DNA of 64,000 bases from assembly GCF_001590925.1 (NCBI RefSeq), contig NZ_BCTU01000014.1:62001-126000 (forward strand), read 5' to 3'. The notes beneath the pieces are model-generated. The model did not search any database, was not told where the DNA came from, and saw only the letters and a list, made by a program, of their open reading frames with translations. The first letter of the stretch is position 1; each line of letters begins with the position of its first letter. Origin of the DNA: Serratia plymuthica NBRC 102599 (GTDB lineage Bacteria; Pseudomonadota; Gammaproteobacteria; Enterobacterales; Enterobacteriaceae). Positions 57,683 through 64,000 of this stretch are shown here, in pieces. A program made the translations under genes and the position numbers.

Positions 57683-58489
57683 ATGGATGTGGTATTGCTT
57701 GATATGATGCGCTCAGGCAGAAATAAAAGCTGGGCGAAAACAATGGTTAACCTTGAGGCCAGAAAGCTGGTTAATACAGCCAATACGCTGTCCTCCCTCC
57801 ATCTTCGGGATGGTCTAACCCGGATGAAGTTTGCCCAGGAAATAAAAGACGTTGTTGAGCAGCAGTTCGCCACCGCACGACGCGCAAAGTCTGATGAAGA
57901 GTGCATAGCCTGCATAAAAAAACTCAGGGTAGAGACAGAAAATCTTGAAGAGCAGGGTCGGATGCTACACACGAAAACTGCGAAAATTTATGCACAAGCC
58001 GAGCTTGTACGGGAAAACAACAAAATTATTGGATATGTGATCAGCGCCGTTAAAATCGTTGTTTCTGGATTAACAGCCATTGCTGGCGGTATAATGATCG
58101 CAACTATGCCAGCTATCGGAATGCTGGCTGGTGCTATCCTTGTAATGGATGGGATAAATGGCGTGACCAAAGAAGTTATAAATTTAAAAAGCAATGAAAA
58201 TAAGTCAGAAGGGTTTATTGCAGACGGTACAATGGAAGTGGCGAAATTCATGGGGTTCAAACCAGGGTCAGGATTGGCAGCCTATAATGCTATTTCATTG
58301 ACTGCCAGTGTTTACAGCATTGTAGGGCTGTCAAGAAGGCCGGAAGCCTGGAGGCTTTTTCGCTACCTGCCAAGAGACTTTTACAGGAAAGTAAACACCA
58401 TGAGCAAACCAAAATTGACTATGAAAATGGCTGGTTACGGTGTTAAGGCCAAAGTGATATTTGACCTTGTCAGCACAGACTATAACTAA
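57683..58489 (+). CDS. DUF4225-like protein, candidate pore-forming antibacterial effector
   Basis: 268 residues with AT-rich codons. Helical, charged N-terminal 110 residues, then a hydrophobic hairpin at about 115-157 (YVISAVKIVVSGLTAIAGGIMIA, AIGMLAGAILVMDGINGV) and a mixed C-terminal part. It resembles DUF4225 proteins from memory. No signal peptide. The next gene, convergent and two bases away, encodes a small two-helix membrane protein. This layout fits a toxin and its membrane-bound immunity protein, in the manner of the Serratia type VI pore-forming effector Ssp6 and Sip6. Effector function is an inference. Confidence 0.6.
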   Translation: MDVVLLDMMRSGRNKSWAKTMVNLEARKLVNTANTLSSLHLRDGLTRMKFAQEIKDVVEQQFATARRAKSDEECIACIKKLRVETENLEEQGRMLHTKTAKIYAQAELVRENNKIIGYVISAVKIVVSGLTAIAGGIMIATMPAIGMLAGAILVMDGINGVTKEVINLKSNENKSEGFIADGTMEVAKFMGFKPGSGLAAYNAISLTASVYSIVGLSRRPEAWRLFRYLPRDFYRKVNTMSKPKLTMKMAGYGVKAKVIFDLVSTDYN

Positions 58490-58491
58490 AT

Positions 58492-58812
58492 TTAATTTTT
58501 CTTTTCTCTGCAAAACCGCCATGATTTATAGGATATCACTGGCGGATTAATGAATAAAATTATCAGATCAATCATTACAAATGATATTGCACAGGAAAAA
58601 ACATACCACGAATCAGACCATTTAAAATACAAAACAAGAGAAAAAGAAATAATAGTAAAAATAAAAATAGAAATGAACACCTTAAATCTTTTAGCTAAAT
58701 CTCTGACGACTTCCTCAAACGTACCGCCAAAGTTATCAATATTGTTCTGAAGCATCTGCAACTCCTTAGCTGTAAAACCTGACGCCAGAAGGTGATTTTT
58801 ACTGAAATTCAT
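58492..58812 (-). CDS. small two-helix membrane protein, candidate immunity protein
   Basis: 106 residues, AT-rich. An N-terminal soluble segment (MNFSKNHLLASGFTAKELQML) and two membrane helices (about 44-64 and 69-89). Not recognised as a family. It is convergent with the candidate effector, with stops two bases apart, so both genes can be on independently. The membrane location suits protection against a pore-former. Confidence 0.6.
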   Translation of the reverse strand: MNFSKNHLLASGFTAKELQMLQNNIDNFGGTFEEVVRDLAKRFKVFISIFIFTIISFSLVLYFKWSDSWYVFSCAISFVMIDLIILFINPPVISYKSWRFCREKKN

Positions 58813-59227
58813 TGCATCAACATCCTTATCTGATAATTCAATCCGTTCAATAATTAAAAAACTAACCAGGATTTACCATAACATCCGTTCATTTTGCCCA
58901 CGGGAGGTGTCCTGAATACAGTCGGCCGCAGAACTAAAAATAATTCGGCTCGATAGCTGATTGAATACTCCCCCATGCATCCTACAAAACTCTTTTTCCG
59001 TTTAAGCAGCAAGTATACACAAAAATAGCGGGCAAAGCTGGATCATCCCCGACTACTGAAGGCTATTTTTGATAACTAAAATATATAGTTAACTCCTTGG
59101 AGTGGTTTTTTACACGATTGGACCTCACCCCCCTAATTGGTAGCGAGGCAATCGGGACGCCCCGATTCGTCCCGATTTAATGCATTGATTGTCACGGAGG
59201 GCGCAGAATGCAGCACCCTACCAAAGG
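58813..59227. other. intergenic region with triple GATT/CCCG hairpin
   Basis: AT-rich left part holds the immunity-gene promoter. AATCGGGACG (59150-59159) and CGTCCCGATT (59168-59177) form a perfect 10-bp stem; a third CCCGATT lies in the loop. It sits 50 bases beyond the hydrolase stop and may terminate that operon, though without a T tract. No gene seen. Confidence 0.45.
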
Positions 59228-60133
59228 TTAAACCGCCTTGTCGAACAGCAGCCGCGCCGCCGAGGTTAACCCCAGCATATGGATACAGGCATGCACCATG
59301 CCCGGCAACCGTTCGCAGCGCACCGCCACCCCACTTTCACGCAACCGTTGTGCATACTGCTCGGCCTCATCGCGTAACGGATCGTACTCGCAGCTCAGAA
59401 TGGTCGCCGGTGGCAACTGCCGCAAGGTTTCGGCATGCAATGGCTCGGCGTAAGGATTACGCGGTTTCCCCTCTTTACCCCGATACGTCTCCCAGCAAAA
59501 CGCCATCACTTCCCGGGTCAAGAAATACCCCTGCGCGTAGTCGCTATAACTGGCGGTATTCATTGCACCGCTCAGCGCCGGATACAGCAACAGCTGATGC
59601 TCGATTTGCGGCCCTTCGCGGTCGCGAGCCAGCAACGCCACGGCCGCAGCCAGATTGCCGCCTGCGCTGTCGCCGCCGACCGCGATGCGTCCGGAGATAA
59701 TCCCCAGTTCATCCGCCCGCTCAACCACTGCGCACAATGCCTGGTAAAAATCCTCCAGCGGCTGCGGGAACGGATGCTCCGGCGCCAGCCGGTAATCGAC
59801 CGACAGGATCAATCGGCCCGTGGCATTGGCCAGCGCCTGGCAAGGCCGATCATACAGCGCCAACGACCCCAGGCACCAGCCGCCGCCGTGGGCGTACAGC
59901 ATGGCCGGCAAGGGGGTTTCCCCCGCGCTCAGCGGTAGATAAGCGCGAATGGCGATCTCATGGCCGTCGTTGGCGGTGACCGTAAAATCCCTCACGCCGC
60001 CGCTGGCTTCCGCTTCGCCCTGCAGTTGCAGCAGCCCGGCCTCGGCGGCGGCGCGCATCTCGGCCAGGGAACCGGGTGCCGCCGCACCTGCCGTATCCGC
60101 CAGAAAACGGGCAATCTGCGTATCAAGCGGCAT
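59228..60133 (-). CDS. alpha/beta hydrolase of the hormone-sensitive-lipase family
   Basis: 301 residues. Oxyanion motif HGGGWCLGS, nucleophile GDSAGGN, acid in EYDPLRDEAE and His in GMVHACIHM. It cleaves an ester. The start at 60133 lies inside the previous gene's end, with GGAGG. Third gene of a leftward operon controlled, probably, by the divergent TetR protein. Confidence 0.87.
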   Translation of the reverse strand: MPLDTQIARFLADTAGAAAPGSLAEMRAAAEAGLLQLQGEAEASGGVRDFTVTANDGHEIAIRAYLPLSAGETPLPAMLYAHGGGWCLGSLALYDRPCQALANATGRLILSVDYRLAPEHPFPQPLEDFYQALCAVVERADELGIISGRIAVGGDSAGGNLAAAVALLARDREGPQIEHQLLLYPALSGAMNTASYSDYAQGYFLTREVMAFCWETYRGKEGKPRNPYAEPLHAETLRQLPPATILSCEYDPLRDEAEQYAQRLRESGVAVRCERLPGMVHACIHMLGLTSAARLLFDKAV

Positions 60134-61019
60134 AGGTCTGCGCCTCCGACAGGAATGGCACCACCAGGGCGATAAACGCCTCGTGACACTCTTCGGTAAT
60201 AAAATGACCGCAGCCGGCGACCGTCTCACCCCGCAGATCCACGGCGTTATCCCGTAACGTGACAAAAGGCGCATCGCCAGTGGCGTGCTCTGCGCCGATG
60301 GTCATCACCGGCATTTCGAGCCGGGTCTCGGCACGCCGCTGGTTTTGCCGCACGGTCTCGGGAATGGCGCGGTAGTAATCAAAACCGGCGCGCAGGCTGC
60401 CCGGCGCAGAATAAGCGGCAATATAGGTTTCTGCGGCCACCCGATCGCGGCGATAGGACCAGCGGTTAAAGATGTAGCTGAGATATTCCCTCTCGCGGCC
60501 CAGCGTCAACGCCTCCGGCAGATCCGCCAGTTGGTTGAACATGAAATGCCACAGGAAGATGTTTTGGTCCGGCGACACAAAAATCGGCGGTGCGGGCGCC
60601 AGCCCAGGGATCACCGCCTCGGTCAGCACCAGCCTTTCCACCGCCTGCGGATAGTCGCTGGCCATCGCATAGCCGATCCACATGCCAATATCGTGGCCGA
60701 CCAATGCATAACTCGGGTGCCCAAGCTGCAGCATGGTCTGGTGCAGCACGGCAGCGACGCTGCCGGTGTCGTAACCACCAGTGGGTTTATCCGAATCGCC
60801 GATACCCGGCGGATCCACCGCAATCGCCTTAAAGCCGGCCGCTGCCAGCGCCTGCATCACATAACGCCAGGTATACCAGGTCTGCGGCCAACCGGGGATC
60901 AGCAATACCGGCCGGCCTTCGCCGAGGGTGACGCAGTGAATGCGGTTGCCGTTGACCCGTGCATAGACGTGTTCGGGTTCAGGTCCATTCAGCATGGACC
61001 CGTTATTTTGCATTTTCAT
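60123..61019 (-). CDS. epoxide hydrolase-type alpha/beta hydrolase
   Basis: 298 residues. HGxP-type motif at IPGWPQTWYTW, nucleophile Asp in GHDIGMWIGYAMA (Asp instead of Ser, as in epoxide hydrolases and haloalkane dehalogenases), and His in GCGHFITEE. Second gene of the operon. Substrate unknown; dehalogenase activity cannot be excluded. Confidence 0.85.
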   Translation of the reverse strand: MKMQNNGSMLNGPEPEHVYARVNGNRIHCVTLGEGRPVLLIPGWPQTWYTWRYVMQALAAAGFKAIAVDPPGIGDSDKPTGGYDTGSVAAVLHQTMLQLGHPSYALVGHDIGMWIGYAMASDYPQAVERLVLTEAVIPGLAPAPPIFVSPDQNIFLWHFMFNQLADLPEALTLGREREYLSYIFNRWSYRRDRVAAETYIAAYSAPGSLRAGFDYYRAIPETVRQNQRRAETRLEMPVMTIGAEHATGDAPFVTLRDNAVDLRGETVAGCGHFITEECHEAFIALVVPFLSEAQTYAA

Positions 61020-61048
61020 GGGTGTTCTCCGTGGTGGAATAGCGTGGC

Positions 61049-62104
61049 TCAGCGCAGGCCGAGCAAGGTATTGATCTGTTGCTGGTCGACCGGCGCGCCG
61101 GCAAAGTCATCAAACACCTTGTCGGTGACGTTGATGATATGGTCGCGGATAAAAACCGCCCCTTCGCGGGCGCCGTCCTGCGGATGCTTGAGGCAGCATT
61201 CCCATTCCAGCGTCGCCCAACCGGCGTAGCCGTGCTGCGTCAGCCGGGAGAAAATGCCTTTGAAATCCACCTGGCCGTCGCCCAGCGAGCGGAAACGCCC
61301 GGCGCGTTCGGTCCACGACTGGTAACCGCCATAAATGCCCTGCCGCCCGGTCGGGTTGAACTCGGCATCCTTGACGTGGAACATGCGGATAAAATCTTTA
61401 TAAATATCGATGTAATCCAGGTAGTTCAGCTGTTGCAGCACGAAGTGACTCGGATCGAACAGGATCTGGCAGCGCGGGTGGCCACCGACGCGCTGATGAA
61501 ACATTTCAAACGTCACGCCGTCGTGCAGGTCTTCACTGGGGTGAATTTCATAACACAGGTTCACGCCCTGTTCGTCGCAGGCATTCAGCACCGGCAACCA
61601 ACGTTTCGCCAGTTCATCGAACGCTGTCTCGATCAACCCGGCTGGGCGCTGCGGGAACGGAAACAGGTAGGGCCACGCCAGCGAGCCGGAAAAGGTGCCC
61701 ATCTCGCTCAGCCCCAGCCGCGCGGAGGCTTTGGCCGCCAACAGCAACTGTTGCCGCGCCCATTCGCCGCGCGCCTGCGGGTTGCCGTGCAGCGCCGGCG
61801 GCGCAAAGCTGTCGCACAACGCATCATAAGCCGGGTGCACCGCCATCAACTGACCAAAAATGTGGGTGGTCAGTTCGCTGACTACCAGCCCCTTGTCTGC
61901 CAACATGCCGATCAGTTCATCGCAGTAAGTCTGGCTTTCCGCTGCAGTAGCCAAATCGAACAGGCGGCGATCCCACGCGGGGATTTGCAGCGCTTTAAAG
62001 CCGGTATCCGCCGCCCATTGCGCAATGGCGGGCAGACTGTTAAAGGGGGCGGTATCGTCACTGAATTGTGCGAGATGCAGGCTTGGACCTTTCAAGGTTT
62101 TCAT
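61049..62104 (-). CDS. sugar phosphate isomerase/epimerase family TIM-barrel protein
   Basis: 351 residues, AP-endonuclease-2 type barrel. Metal-site residues: Glu in EIHPSEDLHDG, Asp and His in ILFDPSHFVLQQL, His in FHVKDAEFNP, and Glu near the end in TLEWECCLKHPQ. Acts on a sugar, keto sugar or cyclitol. First gene of the operon; GGAG precedes the ATG at 62104. Its hydrolase partners suggest breakdown of an esterified or epoxidised sugar-like compound. Confidence 0.82.
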   Translation of the reverse strand: MKTLKGPSLHLAQFSDDTAPFNSLPAIAQWAADTGFKALQIPAWDRRLFDLATAAESQTYCDELIGMLADKGLVVSELTTHIFGQLMAVHPAYDALCDSFAPPALHGNPQARGEWARQQLLLAAKASARLGLSEMGTFSGSLAWPYLFPFPQRPAGLIETAFDELAKRWLPVLNACDEQGVNLCYEIHPSEDLHDGVTFEMFHQRVGGHPRCQILFDPSHFVLQQLNYLDYIDIYKDFIRMFHVKDAEFNPTGRQGIYGGYQSWTERAGRFRSLGDGQVDFKGIFSRLTQHGYAGWATLEWECCLKHPQDGAREGAVFIRDHIINVTDKVFDDFAGAPVDQQQINTLLGLR

Positions 62105-62116
62105 CGTAAACTCCAA

Positions 62117-62138
62117 TTGGTTGTCGATTGACAAACAA
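62117..62138. promoter_or_regulatory. operator candidate for the TetR gene at 62246
   Basis: TTG-G-TTGTC-GATT-GACAA-A-CAA, 9-base arms with one mismatch, at the promoter of the leftward hydrolase operon and 108 bases before the divergent TetR gene. Confidence 0.5.
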
Positions 62139-62245
62139 TAGGCTCAAATGAATCCCGCGGCAAGCAGATTTTAGAAATTCGTTGGCGTCAGGGGCGATTT
62201 AAGCGATCCTATCTCACTGAATGACAGGCAAACAGGAGCCGACCG

Positions 62246-62839
62246 ATGGCAGGCAGACCACGCGAATTCGACCGCGAACAGGCATTACTGAAGGCGCGGG
62301 ATCTCTTCTGGCGCCAGGGATACGAAGGCACTTCGATGTCGGATCTGGTGGCCGAACTGGGCATCGCCTCAGCGCGCATATACAAGGCGTTCGGTTCGAA
62401 GGAATTGCTGTTCCGCGAAGCCATCGCCAGTTACGAAAACCACGAAGGCGGTTTTGCCGAGCGGGCGTTCAGTGAGGAAACCGGCGTGCGGGCGGCGATA
62501 AAGCGCCTGTTGGAAGACGCGGTGACGCTCTACAGCCGTACCGACCTGCCACAGGGTTGCATGGTGGTCTCTTCCGCCGTCAGCGTCAGCGCTGAAAACA
62601 GCAGCATTAAAATCTGGCTGGCGGAACACCGCCTGCTGCGCACCCAGGGCATTATTGAGCGGCTGCGGCTGGCGGTGAAAAACGGGGAGTTACCGGCGGA
62701 TACCGACGCCGACAGCCTCGGCGATTACTTCGCGGTCTTTTTGCACGGTTTATCGATACAAGCGCGTGACGGCGTCACAAAAGAACGGCTGCTGGCGGCG
62801 GTTAACGTGGCGTTGTCCGCGCTGGGCGACCGGCATTAA
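62246..62839 (+). CDS. TetR family regulator
   Basis: 197 residues. GRPREFDREQALLKARDLFWRQGYEGTSMSDLVAELGIASARIYKAFGSKELLF-type N-terminal domain (residues 3-57), then a ligand domain with a YxxxxLPQGCMVVSSAVS-type helix seen in NemR/YjdC relatives. Divergent from the hydrolase operon. AGGAG before the ATG. Its stop overlaps that of the convergent cupin gene. Confidence 0.87.
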   Translation: MAGRPREFDREQALLKARDLFWRQGYEGTSMSDLVAELGIASARIYKAFGSKELLFREAIASYENHEGGFAERAFSEETGVRAAIKRLLEDAVTLYSRTDLPQGCMVVSSAVSVSAENSSIKIWLAEHRLLRTQGIIERLRLAVKNGELPADTDADSLGDYFAVFLHGLSIQARDGVTKERLLAAVNVALSALGDRH

Positions 62840-63141
62840 TTCTCGGGCAAATCAACAATCACCAGCGTGCCGTGGCTGCCCGCCAACACGCGATGCGGCA
62901 CGCCGGCTGCGGCCTGATACAGTTGCCCGGCGTTCACCGTAATTTCCTCGCCCTGCACCGCCAAGCGCAGTTGGCCTTCGATCACCAGCAGCGTCTCATG
63001 GTATTCGTGAACCTCATCGTCAATGGCGCGCTGATCCATTCGCAGCACTTTGATATTGGCGGAACCGACGCGCCCCAGAATGCTGGAACGCCATGCCTGC
63101 GGCAAATCGGCAGCCAGCGCAGCAAGATCGAACAGTGACAT
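62836..63141 (-). CDS. small cupin protein
   Basis: 101 residues, one cupin barrel: HEYHETLLVIEGQLRLAVQGEEITVNAGQLYQAAAGVPHRV contains the two metal motifs. GAGGG precedes the ATG. Convergent with the TetR gene. Function unknown. Confidence 0.77.
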   Translation of the reverse strand: MSLFDLAALAADLPQAWRSSILGRVGSANIKVLRMDQRAIDDEVHEYHETLLVIEGQLRLAVQGEEITVNAGQLYQAAAGVPHRVLAGSHGTLVIVDLPEN

Positions 63142-63240
63142 AAACCCTCAGAGCAAAGCCGCGCACATCGCGCCACCGCACTATAGCGTGCGCCATGCCT
63201 GCGGCTAAATAACCGTTGCTTTTAACCTATAGCCAGACCG

Positions 63241-64000
63241 TCACACCGGCACCCGGCGGCTGATCTCCACCACCTGATCGCTGGGGAGATAGTAGTAATC
63301 CGTCACGTGCATGCCGTTACGCACCATCAGCGCAAAGATGCTGCGCTGCCACGCCGGTAACCTGTCGTTTTCTTCGCGGCGCACCACGGTTTCATGTCCC
63401 AGATAATAGGTGGCGTCGTCAAAATTCAACCCGGTTTTCTGCGCCTCGGCGTGGTGCAATAACCGGGGAATGTTCGGCCGTTCCATAAAACCGTAGCTGG
63501 CCACGCCGCACCAGAAGCCCGGCGACTGCTGCCGCATTACCAACCGCTCGGCATTAGCCACCCGTGGTTCGTTCACAATCATGATGTTCAGCGCCAACAC
63601 ATCGGCATGCAGCGAGCCGTTACGTTTGACGTGCCATTTCATCACCGGCGGCGTGCCATTCAGATTACGGGTAAGAAATATCGCCGTACCCGGCACCCGA
63701 GGAATGGCCTGCGCTTCGATCTGCGCCAGGAAATCCGCCAGCGGCAGGCTCTTTTCACCCAGCGTGCGTGACGCCGCAGCCACGCCGCGATGCCAGATCA
63801 GCATCACGCCATAAACCAGGCTGGCCAGCAGCAACGGCACATAGCCCCCTTGCAGTACCTTGCTGAGGTTAGCCACCAAAAAGCTGAGATCGACGATGAA
63901 AAATCCGCCGGCAACCAGCAGGCTGGCGGTGAATCCCCAGCGCCACACCTCGCGCATCGCCACAAACAGCAAGCCGCTGGTCATGATCATGGTGAGCGAA
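63241..64000 (-). CDS. kup: Kup potassium transporter, C-terminal part (runs off the window)
   Basis: The frame is open through position 64000; the 5' two thirds lie beyond the window. Visible: two to three membrane helices (ASLLVAGGFFIVDLSFLVANLSKV, GGYVPLLLASLVYGVMLIWHRG) and the cytosolic domain with IPRVPGTAIFLTRNLNGTPPVMKWHVKRNGSLH, AERLVMRQQSPGFWCGVASYGFME and YYYLPSDQVVEISRRVPV. These are typical of Kup, a proton-coupled K+ importer. Confidence 0.9.
   Translation of the reverse strand, partial: SLTMIMTSGLLFVAMREVWRWGFTASLLVAGGFFIVDLSFLVANLSKVLQGGYVPLLLASLVYGVMLIWHRGVAAASRTLGEKSLPLADFLAQIEAQAIPRVPGTAIFLTRNLNGTPPVMKWHVKRNGSLHADVLALNIMIVNEPRVANAERLVMRQQSPGFWCGVASYGFMERPNIPRLLHHAEAQKTGLNFDDATYYLGHETVVRREENDRLPAWQRSIFALMVRNGMHVTDYYYLPSDQVVEISRRVPV

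Noticed and set aside
59150-59177. Phage attachment site next to the effector pair
   Set aside because: No tRNA gene, no integrase and no matching direct repeat at the other edge were found; a hairpin explains the repeat.

Overview
The window is a chromosomal stretch of an enterobacterium, most likely Serratia. The sfuABC ferric-iron transporter matches the Serratia marcescens SfuABC proteins as I remember them, and the GC-rich coding style, an IucD-type lysine hydroxylase, DsdA, Kup and an MgtS microprotein all fit Enterobacterales. No rRNA, tRNA, CRISPR array, insertion sequence or prophage was seen. No database search was possible, so family names rest on motif and sequence recognition.

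Layout. 0.2-3.1 kb: an AroE-like dehydrogenase faces a QuiC-type 3-dehydroshikimate dehydratase; both carry the same operator directly after the -35 box, which points to a small quinate/shikimate regulon. 3.2-6.5 kb: an AT-richer insert with an orphan IucD-type lysine N-hydroxylase, a TupA-like ATP-grasp protein and 1.1 kb without a convincing gene. 6.5-9.4 kb: TetR and IclR regulators in tandem, then D-serine dehydratase. 9.5-12.7 kb: a VIT transporter, two small-domain enzymes and a MASE1-GGDEF cyclase. 13.0-15.5 kb: a MetNIQ-type transporter. 15.7-23.7 kb: a sugar cluster of unknown substrate (FGGY kinase and 2-hydroxyacid dehydrogenase, converging on a PfkB kinase and a four-gene ABC importer). 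23.9-32.7 kb: an alpha-glucoside cluster resembling the palatinose (pal) genes, with a divergent LysR gene and a lone EIIB gene that shares its operator.

32.8-35.7 kb: two microproteins and a large MscS-type channel behind a 14-bp hairpin. 35.9-37.9 kb: an ABC-F gene preceded by a 27-codon reading frame with a perfect Shine-Dalgarno sequence and switchable leader structures. 38-40.7 kb: cupin, AraC and M24 peptidase genes. 40.8-43.7 kb: a divalent-metal locus (MgtE, an unannotated MgtS homologue, a new 59-residue membrane microprotein and a long CDF transporter). 44.1-47.3 kb: an OppA-like protein, a VOC protein and a LysR regulator. 47.4-53.5 kb: sfuABC with a Fur box, then an EF-G paralogue that has Asp in place of the redox-sensitive Cys114 and a Fur-like site at its promoter. 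53.5-57.3 kb: a DMT exporter, a MarR/GIY-YIG/DUF2239 module with three operator copies, and an AraC regulator. 57.7-58.8 kb: an AT-rich candidate pore-forming effector and membrane immunity pair. 59.2-64 kb: a TetR-controlled hydrolase operon, a cupin and the 3' part of kup.

The strongest candidates for undescribed biology are the ABC-F leader, the Fur-linked EF-G paralogue, the MgtE/MgtS/59-residue/CDF locus, the pal-EIIB regulon, the MarR/GIY-YIG/DUF2239 module and the effector-immunity pair.
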